In this document: positions 1-9,589 of the stretch, in pieces
Layout: each line of letters begins with the position of its first letter
Numbering within the stretch: the first letter of the stretch is position 1
Assembly: GCA_002391105.1 (NCBI GenBank)
Contig: DGRT01000064.1
Location: 1 to 35,633, forward strand
From: Lachnospiraceae bacterium UBA4381
GTDB lineage: Bacteria > Bacillota > Clostridia > Lachnospirales > Lachnospiraceae
Reading direction: 5' to 3'
Length of the DNA: 35,633 nucleotides
The notes under the pieces: model-generated
What the model saw: only the letters and a program-made list of their open reading frames with translations
Databases searched by the model: none
What the model was told of the DNA's origin: nothing
Translations under genes and position numbers: made by a program

Positions 1-893
1 GAATCCTTCTCAGGAAATCTCCCCCATGAAACCTCCAGAGAAGCTTTGACAGCATCCAGAGAAGCAGCATCAGCAATACTGCGAAGCTTGGCTATATCTG
101 TTTCAAGAGCCTTGATTATCTTTTCTGCTGTTTTCTTTTTATCCGTATTAATATCCGGAAGAAAATAGTCTCTTATATGACAGAGATGATTATAATAATC
201 TTCAGCCAACTGATTTATATATTTTCTGTATTCTATAACCCAGTTTTCCTTCAGAACATCCTCCGGATTATCGTAATCACCTCTTGCCTTCTCAAACCAC
301 GCCTCGTAATCTGCAAAGCTGTCCGCAACATTAAATATCCTAAGAATAAGCTTCTTCAGATCAGAATCATTTATATTCTTCTGAATGAGAAACTGGGAAA
401 GCTCTCCAAATACCTCATTATCTCTGTAGTAATCATCCAGAACTTTCTCAAGAACATCATTTTTCAAAAGCTCTATCTCGTCTTTATCAAACACATCAAA
501 TGAAGGATCCATATCCACTATACTGAAGTTCTCCTTCACGATGGTATTGCAAAAGCTGTCGATAGTTGAGATATTTGCCTTATCAGCAAGAAGCAGTTGT
601 CTGGTAATCCTGTCCATATAATCTGCATCACCACTCTCTGCCGCTTTCACCGCCAGCTTCTCCAAAGCCTTTATGATCTTGCCCTTCATCTGCGCTGCCG
701 CCATCTTGGTAAATGTTACAACGAGTATCTCATCTATATCAGCCTCACCTGATTCGATAGTTCTTATAATACGTTCAACCAGAACTGCTGTCTTACCAGA
801 GCCTGCTGCCGCAGAAACAAGTATATCCCTGTTATCTGAAAGGCTGTCCAGCACTTCCTGCTGCCCTTTATTCCAATTTGTTTTTCCTGCCAT
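1..893 (-). CDS. addA: ATP-dependent helicase/nuclease subunit A (N-terminal part, runs off window)
   Basis: About 297 N-terminal residues of AddA, the UvrD/RecB-like helicase-nuclease subunit that works with AddB to process double-strand DNA ends. The start ATG at 893-891 has an AAGGTG ribosome binding site. Just after the start come the Q-motif region (NWNKGQQEVLDS) and a Walker A motif (SAAAGSGKTAVLVERI, about residues 22-37), then VTFTKMAAAQMK (helicase motif Ia) and ANISTIDSFC, all typical of AddA. The gene continues past position 1, so the motor remainder and the C-terminal nuclease domain are not visible. It begins 36 bp after the addB stop, so the two are co-transcribed. No frameshift is seen in the visible part. 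Confidence 0.95.
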   Translation of the reverse strand, partial: MAGKTNWNKGQQEVLDSLSDNRDILVSAAAGSGKTAVLVERIIRTIESGEADIDEILVVTFTKMAAAQMKGKIIKALEKLAVKAAESGDADYMDRITRQLLLADKANISTIDSFCNTIVKENFSIVDMDPSFDVFDKDEIELLKNDVLEKVLDDYYRDNEVFGELSQFLIQKNINDSDLKKLILRIFNVADSFADYEAWFEKARGDYDNPEDVLKENWVIEYRKYINQLAEDYYNHLCHIRDYFLPDINTDKKKTAEKIIKALETDIAKLRSIADAASLDAVKASLEVSWGRFPEKD

Positions 894-929
894 ATCCTGC
901 ACCTTAATATATACTTACTCCTAGTACAT

Positions 930-3900
930 CTATTCCTCTATAAATCTTGCATTTTTAATAATGTTTCTATTTTTTCTGTCTCCAGCAGCATCCGATACCT
1001 TTTCTGTAGGAACATCTGATGCCGTTTCCCTAGTATCCTCTGATGCTGTTTCTGTAGTATCACCGCTCACGCTCCTCGCGATTTCATCAAGCAGCATTCT
1101 GGATGTGCCCTTAGGCTTATATACAACTCTTTCCTTGCCGGAATAATCAGAGAATCTGCATACAGGCTTATAGCTGCAATATGTGCAGGCATTTCCCTCA
1201 TTCCCCGGCATCTTTACCGGAGCCTTGTCTATGCAGCCTGACAATATCTTATCAGCCGTCTCCAGCATCTTGCCTACGCTGTAATCCTCTATGGCTTCCA
1301 ATGTTTCTCCGGATATTACCAGCGAACCGTCTTTCATGGTTCCATCCTTAAGTATGGATACTTCTATAACATTACTATCACGTTTCAGATTTCCGGTTTT
1401 TGTATCTACCAGTCCATTATCATGAATATTCAGCTCGGTAACAGGATTACCATTAGATACACCGTCCAGACGAAGCTTCTGAGTTCTGATATTATCAAGA
1501 ATCACAGCCTCTTCCTCACTATCCGGCATCACATCCTTTAGTTTTGATTCAGGAGCGTCAAATGTATCATTCTTAATGTGATAATAATACATCCCCGCAG
1601 GAATAATTTCTGAACCACTAAAGTTCTTCTTCATTATCTCTTCTATGATTTTGGCATATACAGAAAGCTGAAGAGTAGTTCCTTCCTTAATTTCCACCGG
1701 ATCAAAAGACTGACTTCCGGTTTTGTAGTCTATAACTCTGATATAGAGCTTTCCATCATCTGAGTTCAGGGTATCGATTCGGTCTATCTTTCCTTTTAGT
1801 AATACCGGAACCTCGCTGCCATCAGGACGATGTGCAGTGAACTCTGCGGTAAATTCCTGCTCTGTTCTAAATGGAAGCAGCTTTCCGGCTGTTATCTGCT
1901 TTTTTATGATATCTATATTATGAACCAGCAGCTCCTTGAGATTATTATAGATAGCTATGGTCTTTCCATCTGCCGGCTCAGTCTCCTGCTCTGTCTCAAG
2001 GTCCTTTTTCTGCTCCTTATCCGGTTCTTCACTTTGCTCTGTCTCAAGGTCCTTTTTCTGCTCCTTATCCGGCTCTTCACTTTGCTCTACCTCAAGATCC
2101 TTTTTCTGCTCCTTACCCGGCTCCTTACCCTGTTCTGTCTCAAGGTCTTTTTTCTGCTCCTTATCCGGTTCTTCCCCCTGCTCTGTTCCTGAGTTTTCCG
2201 CCTGCTCATATTCAGAGATGTCATTCTCAGCGATAAAGTCCATTCCATTTTCTTCCCAGGCGAGATCCAGATACTCCAGAGCTTTCTCTTTCAGTTCCTC
2301 ATCAGATACAGCATTCCAGTCATTTCCCAGATCCTTTATCTCATTTATAGTAAGCTCCAAAGCCCTGTGAAGTATATTACCCACATCATAGGATTCTATC
2401 TTCTTCTCTTCCCTTTCCCTCAGTCCAAGAATATATTGCATAAAATATGAATATGGGCAGTCTGCAAAGCTTTCCAACTTCGACACTGATAATCTTACAT
2501 CTATACTGCTCATTACTTCATCAGATATAGCTGAAGGTGTATTACTAAAGGTAAGTCCCGGTAAAAGCATCTGCTCCATGCCGGTATCATTACTGCATAT
2601 CATATATTTAACGATACCATCCATTAGTTCATTATATCTGCTGTCCTGATAAGAATCTGACTCTTTGTTATCCTTACTGTGAATAATCTCAAGAGCATTT
2701 CTGATATCACCTATATAATGAAGCCTGTCGCTTCTCTCCGTACCCATCAATTCTTTGGCACTTTTCTTAGTTATCCTTAAGTCTGAAAAAAGATTACGAA
2801 TCCGACCGATAATATATGATGGCTCTATGGAATCTCCTGACATACTCATATCTGAATAGCTGATAACAAGCTTTTCTGAAGGCTTGGACATAATCTGATA
2901 GAGCTGGAACAGATCATCAGTACTCTTCCTGATTCCCGTGTCCGCCAGCGTCTTTCCTATACCCTCATCCTCAAGTATCCTAATCACCTCTTCCTTATCC
3001 TTATCAGAGAGTATTCTTCCTGAGGACCTTCTGACCGGAATAACTCCGTCATTTACATTTATCAGATAAACTGCCTTAGCATCCACTATTCTGGATCTTT
3101 CTGTATCACATACATGAAGAGCATCAAGTGTAGGCGGAATGACCCCTATCTGTATCTCACTGATTCCCGCCGAGAGAATATCTATAAATTCATGAAGCTG
3201 CATTTCCTCCTGACCCAGTAACAGGTCTGTCTGAGTCAGTATCTTATCCAGCATATTATACAGGCTACCCATAACTCTTGCTTCAGACATCATATTTCTG
3301 TCTTCAAGAAGAACTCTGGTTTTCTCCATCTTTTCCTCAAATGAGAGTCTCTCCATCATCCCCCGGATCGCTGATATATATATACTTACCTTCTCCTGTC
3401 CCTTTCCTATGTCTGAAAAATCACTTAAACATTTCAATATCTCCTCGCGTACCTTATTCATCTCACGATACTCATTCTTCATTCCCTCTGAGATATCCCT
3501 ACTTCTGCCATAAGGTCTCAGCTTCCTGTTCCACATCTTCTTTCCACGGATTCCCGTTTTCAGAACATGATTTTCCAGTTTATCCAAAGCATGTATATCA
3601 GTTACATCACATACACCGGTTTTTACAAACCCGAATACGCTGTCATAATCATAATCCCTGTCTGATATTTTAAGAGCCCTGATGATAGCCTCTGTAAAAG
3701 GGTTCTTCTTAAGCTTTCGGGAATAATCAAAAAATACAGGTATTTCGTACTCGTCAAATATTCTTCCGGCAAAGCTGTCAAAGCTCTCTACATCACTTAC
3801 ACATACCACCATATCCTTATAACGCAGTCCGGACTTTACATTTTCTCTTACCGACTGCGCTACAAGTCTGATCTCCTCCTCCAGATTCTTTGCTGTATAT

Positions 3901-4910
3901 ATCTCAAGTGAATGGTCATCCGTAGTATCACCACTATAAACCTTATATGGATATCTGAATATATTTGACGACAGATGACTGAGCATATTCTGAGGTCTAT
4001 GCCCTGTGATACCGATCACCTTTGGCTTTCTTCCCAGCTTCTCCACAAGACTTCTATAGGTCATATAGCTCTTATGGAATAAATGATGCTCTGCAGGTGC
4101 ATTTCCCTGAGACAAAAGCCCCTTATCTATACAAAGAGCAAACTTAAGACACTCTGCTCTCTTACCAAGCTCTCCGATAACAGCTAGCTGATCCGGAGTA
4201 TAACCTCTATATTCATCAAAGATAAATGTTACACCGTCCGTTACGCTGCATGGAGCCCCACTCTTTAAAAGTCTGGTCAGAAGCTTCAGTTTTTCTTCTG
4301 AAATAACTGCTGAACCGGAAGCAGCGATTTCCTTGGGAAGACCTGACGAAAGCTCTGACATAGGGGTTCGCATATCTGATATAATATCCTTCACTTCCTC
4401 ATATATAGCTCTTACATCACCGAGCTTATTCCTAAGAGTAGCCCTGTCATCTCCCAGTTCATTACAAACCTTTTCTATATCCTCAGGTTCTACCCCATAT
4501 TGAAGGAACTCAGAAATGAGAGACTTAACCTCAGCAGTAAATCCAACTCTTCCCACACTCTTCTGATAAATAGTCAGTTTATCTGAGATATGCCCGCCGG
4601 CTACCCTGACCAGCATATTTTTCTCATACTCCTCCAGAAGCTGTATATCCCTGATGCCAAACTCGGTAAATATCCGATACGCCAGACGACCGAAGCCAAG
4701 CACATCTATATTCATAAAACCGGGATGTCCAAAAAGCTCATAGTTCATTTCTATAAGCTTCTTCTCATATTCATTTCCCACCTGTTCCGGAACTACAACT
4801 ATATATTCATTTTTCGGATGCTCATTTGCTTCCTTCAGTACCCAGGTACAAAGGGTATATGTTTTTCCGGACCGGGAAGTACCGGCAAGTATCTCAAAAC
4901 CAGATTCCAT
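930..4910 (-). CDS. addB: ATP-dependent helicase/deoxyribonuclease subunit B
   Basis: AddB (1326 aa), partner of AddA in recombinational repair of double-strand breaks. The N-terminus has the nucleotide-binding loop GTSRSGKTYTL (residues 10-20). The C-terminal RecB-type nuclease domain shows FADCPYSYF (Cys818), GKIDRID and VIDYKTG (near residue 1060) and the cysteines C1242, C1245 and C1251. Together with C818 these match the four cysteine ligands of the AddB iron-sulfur cluster. The family is usually near 1150-1170 aa. The excess comes from a Glu/Lys/Gln-rich insert with four 16-residue repeats (912-975) inside the nuclease domain, and from a Thr/Ala/Ser/Asp-rich tail after the last cysteine. 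The ATG at 4910 fits the conserved N-terminus. It is upstream of addA in the same unit. Confidence 0.96.
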   Translation of the reverse strand: MESGFEILAGTSRSGKTYTLCTWVLKEANEHPKNEYIVVVPEQVGNEYEKKLIEMNYELFGHPGFMNIDVLGFGRLAYRIFTEFGIRDIQLLEEYEKNMLVRVAGGHISDKLTIYQKSVGRVGFTAEVKSLISEFLQYGVEPEDIEKVCNELGDDRATLRNKLGDVRAIYEEVKDIISDMRTPMSELSSGLPKEIAASGSAVISEEKLKLLTRLLKSGAPCSVTDGVTFIFDEYRGYTPDQLAVIGELGKRAECLKFALCIDKGLLSQGNAPAEHHLFHKSYMTYRSLVEKLGRKPKVIGITGHRPQNMLSHLSSNIFRYPYKVYSGDTTDDHSLEIYTAKNLEEEIRLVAQSVRENVKSGLRYKDMVVCVSDVESFDSFAGRIFDEYEIPVFFDYSRKLKKNPFTEAIIRALKISDRDYDYDSVFGFVKTGVCDVTDIHALDKLENHVLKTGIRGKKMWNRKLRPYGRSRDISEGMKNEYREMNKVREEILKCLSDFSDIGKGQEKVSIYISAIRGMMERLSFEEKMEKTRVLLEDRNMMSEARVMGSLYNMLDKILTQTDLLLGQEEMQLHEFIDILSAGISEIQIGVIPPTLDALHVCDTERSRIVDAKAVYLINVNDGVIPVRRSSGRILSDKDKEEVIRILEDEGIGKTLADTGIRKSTDDLFQLYQIMSKPSEKLVISYSDMSMSGDSIEPSYIIGRIRNLFSDLRITKKSAKELMGTERSDRLHYIGDIRNALEIIHSKDNKESDSYQDSRYNELMDGIVKYMICSNDTGMEQMLLPGLTFSNTPSAISDEVMSSIDVRLSVSKLESFADCPYSYFMQYILGLREREEKKIESYDVGNILHRALELTINEIKDLGNDWNAVSDEELKEKALEYLDLAWEENGMDFIAENDISEYEQAENSGTEQGEEPDKEQKKDLETEQGKEPGKEQKKDLEVEQSEEPDKEQKKDLETEQSEEPDKEQKKDLETEQETEPADGKTIAIYNNLKELLVHNIDIIKKQITAGKLLPFRTEQEFTAEFTAHRPDGSEVPVLLKGKIDRIDTLNSDDGKLYIRVIDYKTGSQSFDPVEIKEGTTLQLSVYAKIIEEIMKKNFSGSEIIPAGMYYYHIKNDTFDAPESKLKDVMPDSEEEAVILDNIRTQKLRLDGVSNGNPVTELNIHDNGLVDTKTGNLKRDSNVIEVSILKDGTMKDGSLVISGETLEAIEDYSVGKMLETADKILSGCIDKAPVKMPGNEGNACTYCSYKPVCRFSDYSGKERVVYKPKGTSRMLLDEIARSVSGDTTETASEDTRETASDVPTEKVSDAAGDRKNRNIIKNARFIEE
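1986..2177 (-). repeat. four 48-bp tandem repeats inside addB
   Basis: Four in-frame 48-bp units encode four 16-residue repeats of the type (G/S)EEPDKEQKKDLETEQ, AddB residues 912-975. The units differ at only a few positions (GK for GE, PG for PD, VE for TE). The repeat lies between the FADCPYSYF cysteine segment and the GKIDRID nuclease motif, so it forms a charged, probably disordered loop in the nuclease domain. Confidence 0.9.
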
Positions 4911-5176
4911 ATCGCGCTCCTTAATAATCAGCTAAATATAATACATTTTAAATCTTACCACAAAAATCGTCATCATCAAGACCTGCCTGAATCATATAAA
5001 AAAATAATTGCAATTATTCAGGTCATGAAATCACTGAACAGTCATAAAAGTAATCATCAATATAGTCTGCTTAAAGTAAGTAGTAAAAAGATGATATAAA
5101 TATTGTATATTCAATCATTTTTTTTTATAATTAGGAAAGGTAAAAATTTTTATCATTTCCGGATAGGGGGTTTAAT
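4911..5176. other. intergenic region between divergent addB and PyrE-like gene
   Basis: About 266 bp, AT-rich, without a convincing gene. It must hold the promoters of both divergent genes, but no clear -35/-10 pair was identified. An imperfect inverted repeat at about 5134-5160 (GGAAA...TTTCC with an AT core) sits directly before the ribosome binding site of the plus-strand gene. It may fold in its leader. Confidence 0.4.
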
Positions 5177-5815
5177 ATGCAAACATATAAGATAACTTCA
5201 CCATTTAATAATCAGATCAATCTGAAGGTTTCCCAGGGACATTTTGCAACTACTTCTTCACATATCAATTACTATATTGACCTTACTACTCTGAAGGCTC
5301 GATCCGCTGAAGCAAAGGCAGTTGCCAAGTCCATCAGCCATGAATATCTTGCAACCACTATCGTAGATACTATCGTATGTATAGATGGTACAGATGTAAT
5401 CGGCGCATATCTTGCAGATGCACTTACTGAATCAGGAATCATGTCTATGAATCAACATGGTACTATGTATGTTATCACACCAGAAGTGAATTCTATGGGA
5501 CAGCTCACATTTAAAGATAATGTTATCCCGATGATCAGGAATAAGCACGTGATGCTTCTTCTGGCTACAGTAACCACAGGTCATACAACTGAAAAGGCTC
5601 TCGAATGTATCGAGTATTACGGTGGTAACATAGCCGCAATCACCTCTATATTCTCTGCCGTGGAAAATGTTAAAGGAATAGATGTTCATTCTGTATTCCA
5701 CATGAATGATATCGAAGGCTATGCTTCCTATACTTCCCATGAATGTCCGTTCTGTAAAGCCGGAATCCCTCTGGATGGTCTTGTATCAGCCGGTGGTATT
5801 TCCGAGATGAAGTAG
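5177..5815 (+). CDS. PyrE-like phosphoribosyltransferase family protein
   Basis: A 212-residue protein that looks like a type I phosphoribosyltransferase of the orotate phosphoribosyltransferase kind. The segment KHVMLLLATVTTGHTTEKAL (residues 123-142) aligns with the PRPP-binding loop (hhhh[ED]DhhTTG). However, the two acidic residues that precede the loop are replaced by Leu-Ala. The C-terminus has a HECPFCKAG pair of cysteines (190 and 193) that could bind metal. The ATG at 5177 is preceded by AGGGGG. It is a single-gene unit, divergent from addB and closed by a strong terminator. The substrate cannot be read from the sequence. Automated annotation would probably say orotate phosphoribosyltransferase. 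Confidence 0.7.
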   Translation: MQTYKITSPFNNQINLKVSQGHFATTSSHINYYIDLTTLKARSAEAKAVAKSISHEYLATTIVDTIVCIDGTDVIGAYLADALTESGIMSMNQHGTMYVITPEVNSMGQLTFKDNVIPMIRNKHVMLLLATVTTGHTTEKALECIEYYGGNIAAITSIFSAVENVKGIDVHSVFHMNDIEGYASYTSHECPFCKAGIPLDGLVSAGGISEMK

Positions 5816-5898
5816 GTATCAATCGAATAATGGTTTTATTCAACACGCTTCTCATAAGCTGCTGAACCTGACAGTTCATCAGTAAAGTATCAGAAAAA

Positions 5899-5962
5899 AT
5901 AAGCTCCTGAAAATATGCAGTCCGTAATTCCGGAAACATATTTCAGGAGCTTTTATTTTTTA
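5899..5962. terminator. bidirectional rho-independent terminator
   Basis: A long hairpin pairs AAGCTCCTGAAAATATG (5901-5917) with CATATTTCAGGAGCTT (5937-5952) with one mismatch. It is followed by TTATTTTTT on the plus strand and ATTTTTTCTG on the minus strand. It would end the PyrE-like transcript and also the Trk/Ktr unit arriving from the other side. The remainder of 5816-6052 shows no gene. Confidence 0.85.
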
Positions 5963-6052
5963 ATCCAGTTACGCTGAAGCTTTGAAGACTGTGCCAACAG
6001 GTTAATCAGAGAGGCATTTGTTCCAATCATTTAAGAATCGATATAAAAATCT

Positions 6053-6697
6053 TTAGTTAAGTTTCTTCAGATCATCCTTTTCAGCTATTACCAGCAGTTC
6101 ATCACTCTCGCTGAGAGGCTTCTTCGGATCTATATAAGAACGCATCTCGTTATTACTCTTGATTGCCACTACATTTATGCTATATTGCTCACGTAGGTTA
6201 AGTTCTATAAGATTCTTGCCTATCCATTCCTTCTTCGGACGCATTTCCAGAAGACAGAGATTATCGTCTATATCAAAGAATTCCAGGAAGCTGTCAGACA
6301 TAAGCTTTCTGGCTGTTCTCATGGCAGTTTCTTCTTCCGGAAAGATGACCTTATCAGCTCCGACCTTCTCAAGTATGGAGCCCATTCTCTCATCAGAAGC
6401 CTTTGCAACTACATATGGCACTCCTATCTCCTTTGAAACCATTACCGACATAATGCTTGATGTAAGATCCGAACCCATGGCTACGATAACAACATCCGTA
6501 TTCTCTATACCGAGTCCCTTTATATCTTCAGCATCGCTTAGATCTGCTTCAATAGCATAGGTCACATGCCCCGAAAGCTTTTCCAGAAGCTCCTGATCCC
6601 TATCTACAACCATAACCTCCGCACCCATATCATACAGACTGAGTGCCACCTTTCTGCCAAAACGTCCCAGACCAAATACCGCAAATGACTTATTCAT
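6053..6697 (-). CDS. ktrA: potassium uptake regulatory subunit, KtrA-like RCK protein
   Basis: A 214-aa cytoplasmic RCK protein that gates a Ktr-type potassium channel. The N-terminal RCK_N (Rossmann) domain has the nucleotide-binding FAVFGLGRFGRKVA and the acidic end of beta-2 (MVVDRD). The C-terminal TrkA_C domain covers roughly residues 130-214. The start at 6697 is chosen because AAGGAGA lies 5 bases upstream and the glycine motif begins directly after it; an ATG 24 bp further upstream has no good site. It follows the ktrB-like gene by 56 bp and is the last gene of the potassium unit. A single RCK unit (rather than TrkA's two) fits KtrA. Confidence 0.92.
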   Translation of the reverse strand: MNKSFAVFGLGRFGRKVALSLYDMGAEVMVVDRDQELLEKLSGHVTYAIEADLSDAEDIKGLGIENTDVVIVAMGSDLTSSIMSVMVSKEIGVPYVVAKASDERMGSILEKVGADKVIFPEEETAMRTARKLMSDSFLEFFDIDDNLCLLEMRPKKEWIGKNLIELNLREQYSINVVAIKSNNEMRSYIDPKKPLSESDELLVIAEKDDLKKLN

Positions 6698-6753
6698 ACT
6701 AATCTCCTTTTTATACTCCACAGGGGCAGCACCCCGACATACCCTAACCAGTA

Positions 6754-8130
6754 CTATCCTACAAAATAATTGCCCTTCACAAAGCTGATATTATTTTTCT
6801 CAGCACCATGATACTTAAAAAACAAAGCCATGGATATAGGACCGATTCTGCCCAGATACATGCATATGATAATAATGATCTTCCCGACAGGATTCAGGGT
6901 CGGTGTAAGTGACCTTGACAGACCAACCGTAGCTGTCGCACTGAAGGTTTCATAAAGCGCATCCACCATATCCACCTTATTGGTGGTCAGAAGCAGTACC
7001 AGCATTATAAAGGTTATGGCAAAGCTGACGGTAAGAATAGCTGTGGATTTCTGTATCAGCTCATCAGATATACGCCTGCTGAATACAACCGTTTCCTTTC
7101 TTGATCTGATATAGGAAACCGCATTAAGAACTACAACAAAAAATGTAATGGTTTTTACACCACCGGCTGTACCTACAGGTGATCCTCCGATAAACATAAG
7201 CAGTAGTCCCAGAGCACAGGAGCCATTTGTCAGAGAAGACTGTGGAACTGCCGCAAATCCTGCCGTTCTGAAGGTGACGGACTGAAAGAAACTGTTAAGC
7301 AGCTTTCCACCGATTCCCATATTTCCTATAGTTTCTGCATTGGTATATTCCATTACAAATATACCGACAGTACCGAATAAAAGCAGGAAAAAGGTAAGAT
7401 TGAGTACAAGCTTCGTATGCTCGCTGAATCTTTTACATATAAGCCCAAAGGAATACTTCTTCCTGATGCCGTTTATAAAGGTACCTGCTATATCAAACCA
7501 TACTACATAACCGAGTCCGCCGAGAATGATCAGCATACTGGTATTAAATATGATCAGATAGTCTGTATTATAATCAATAAGGCTGTTCGGACCGATTATA
7601 TCTATTCCGGCATTACAGAAAGCTGATATTGCAGTAAAAAAGGAATACCATATTCCTCTCCCCACTCCAAACTGCGGAATAAAACGAATGCAGTAGATTA
7701 TACCGCCTAATCCCTCTACCGCCAAGGTACTGAGAAAGACCTTTGCAAGAAACCTCTTAAGGCCTGATATGGTACTCAGGTTAAATGCATCATGCAGGAC
7801 AACCATATGTCCCAGTGTCATCTTCCTGTGAACCGCCAGCATCATGACCGACATAACTGTTATGATTCCAAGTCCACCAAGCTGTATCATTATAAGAATG
7901 ATGATTTTGCCAAACAGACTCCAATAGGCATAGGTATCAACAACTACAAGACCGGTTACGCAGAGAGATGTAGTTGCTGTGAAGAGTGCCGTTATCACAT
8001 CTGTGCCTTTTCCATCTGCAGTAGATACAGGCAGCATCAATATCACAGTTCCTATGATTATCGCTATCAGGAAGCTGAGTGGGATAAGTTGTTCTGACTT
8101 TAGTTTATTCTTCACTATTTCTTTCTCCAT
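6754..8130 (-). CDS. ktrB: Ktr/Trk-type potassium transporter membrane subunit (KtrB-like)
   Basis: A 458-aa integral membrane protein of the TrkH/KtrB/HKT superfamily. The four pore loops with their selectivity-filter glycines can be seen as TATTSLCVTGL, FFTAISAFCNAGID, FQSVTFRTAGFAA and FSATATVGLSRS. Its shorter length and direct linkage to a single-RCK gene fit KtrB. Its first 16 bases overlap the end of trkH (8115-8130), which suggests translational coupling. With the next gene it would make a cation-driven K+ uptake system. Confidence 0.92.
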   Translation of the reverse strand: MEKEIVKNKLKSEQLIPLSFLIAIIIGTVILMLPVSTADGKGTDVITALFTATTSLCVTGLVVVDTYAYWSLFGKIIILIMIQLGGLGIITVMSVMMLAVHRKMTLGHMVVLHDAFNLSTISGLKRFLAKVFLSTLAVEGLGGIIYCIRFIPQFGVGRGIWYSFFTAISAFCNAGIDIIGPNSLIDYNTDYLIIFNTSMLIILGGLGYVVWFDIAGTFINGIRKKYSFGLICKRFSEHTKLVLNLTFFLLLFGTVGIFVMEYTNAETIGNMGIGGKLLNSFFQSVTFRTAGFAAVPQSSLTNGSCALGLLLMFIGGSPVGTAGGVKTITFFVVVLNAVSYIRSRKETVVFSRRISDELIQKSTAILTVSFAITFIMLVLLLTTNKVDMVDALYETFSATATVGLSRSLTPTLNPVGKIIIIICMYLGRIGPISMALFFKYHGAEKNNISFVKGNYFVG

Positions 8131-9587
8131 GTACTAAGAGATAACATTATAAGAACCGGAAACAGCTCCAGCCTTCCCGCGATCATATCAAATATAAAAA
8201 CCCATTTGGATAATATACTGAAGCCTGCAAAATTACCTGCCGGTCCCACCACACTAAGACCCGGACCTATATTATTGATAGTTGCAGTTACGGCTGTGAA
8301 GCTGGTAACCACATCATATCCATCAAAGCTGATAATTACGAGAGAGATCAGGAACACGAAAACGTATGCCATCAGATAAACATTCGTAGTTCTGAGGGTA
8401 TCCTTGCCAACCACCTTTCCGTCAAGCCATATACTTCTGACAGAGGAAGGATGAATATAGCTCTGAAGCTCACGCCTTACCTGCTTAAAATACAGTATCC
8501 ATCTTGATACCTTCATACCACCGCCGGTACTGCCGGCACAGGCTCCTATAAACATAACAGCAACCAAAATAGTCTTGGAAATATTTGACCACAGATTAAA
8601 GTCTGTAGTTGCAAATCCTGTTGTGGTCATCACAGATGCCACCTGAAATGCAGACTGCTGAAGAGCCTCACCAAAGCTGTCAAATCCCTCTGCCCCTGTC
8701 CATCCCATAGAGCCGATAACAACATTAAATGTACCTATTGATACTATCAGTGTAGCTACAGCATATATTACCAGATAACATATAACTTCTTCAGCATGGA
8801 AAAGATCTCTGAATTTTTTCATTATTATCAGGTAATATACATTGAAATTAACGCCAAAGAGAACCATTCCTACTGTAATGATTATCTGGCACGCCTTTGA
8901 ATAGCCGGCTATACTGTCTCCCTTTATTCCAAAGCCTCCGGTACCTGCTGTACCAAAGGAAAGACATAGGCTGTCAAATACAGGCATTCCGGCTATGATA
9001 AGCGCCATAACCAGCGCACATGTGAGAACAGTATAGATTGCATAGAGTATAAATGCGGTTTCCCTTACCTTTGGAACCATCTTCTCAACAGAAGGCCCGG
9101 GGCTTTCTGCACGCATTATGTTCATTTCATCTGCGCTGGAAGTAACAAAAGCAAGCATGAATACCAGGATTCCCATACCTCCGATCCAGTGAGTAAAGCT
9201 TCTCCAGAACAGAAGTGAGTGTGGAAGGGCTTCAACATCTGTTAATATACTGGCACCGGTCGTTGTAAAGCCTGAAGCAGTTTCAAAAACAGCATCAGTA
9301 ATAGAAGGGATATAACCAGTCACAACAAATGGTATAGCCCCAACAATACTCATCACTATCCAGACCAGAGCTGTGATAACAAAACCTTCCTTAGCCCTGA
9401 TCTGAGTTTTTTTAGGCTTCTTAAGATTAAGCAATCCACCCGCCAGAAGAACGATTAATGCTGTAATAGTTATAGGTACGATTTCTTTTTCACGATATAT
9501 CAGCCCGACTACAGCAGGAAGAAGCATTAGTATTCCAATTATCTGAGTAACTCGGCCAAGTACATAGACCACCATTTTATGATTCAT
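8115..9587 (-). CDS. trkH: Trk system potassium uptake protein TrkH
   Basis: A 490-aa polytopic membrane protein and K+ translocating subunit. The pore-loop signatures are ETASGFTTTGASIL, SFGTAGTGGFGIK, SVMTTTGFATTD and TAVTATINNIGPGLS, in the expected order. The extra N-terminal hydrophobic segments and the length match TrkH rather than KtrB. The start ATG is preceded by AAGGA and lies 2 bp after the trkA stop. Its 3' end overlaps the ktrB-like gene. Partner by context: TrkA encoded directly upstream. Confidence 0.94.
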   Translation of the reverse strand: MNHKMVVYVLGRVTQIIGILMLLPAVVGLIYREKEIVPITITALIVLLAGGLLNLKKPKKTQIRAKEGFVITALVWIVMSIVGAIPFVVTGYIPSITDAVFETASGFTTTGASILTDVEALPHSLLFWRSFTHWIGGMGILVFMLAFVTSSADEMNIMRAESPGPSVEKMVPKVRETAFILYAIYTVLTCALVMALIIAGMPVFDSLCLSFGTAGTGGFGIKGDSIAGYSKACQIIITVGMVLFGVNFNVYYLIIMKKFRDLFHAEEVICYLVIYAVATLIVSIGTFNVVIGSMGWTGAEGFDSFGEALQQSAFQVASVMTTTGFATTDFNLWSNISKTILVAVMFIGACAGSTGGGMKVSRWILYFKQVRRELQSYIHPSSVRSIWLDGKVVGKDTLRTTNVYLMAYVFVFLISLVIISFDGYDVVTSFTAVTATINNIGPGLSVVGPAGNFAGFSILSKWVFIFDMIAGRLELFPVLIMLSLSTWRKK

Positions 9588-9589
9588 GA

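Noticed and set aside
177..503. Plus-strand open frame over the addA start region
   Set aside because: It lies fully opposite conserved AddA coding sequence and has no family-like content or ribosome binding site.
1957..2370. Plus-strand Ser/Phe-rich open frames opposite the AddB repeats
   Set aside because: They are the reverse reading of the 48-bp addB repeats; the low-complexity Ser/Cys/Leu pattern follows from the repeat.
4590..5099. Plus-strand open frame crossing the addB start
   Set aside because: More than half overlaps conserved addB; no start signal and no recognisable domain.
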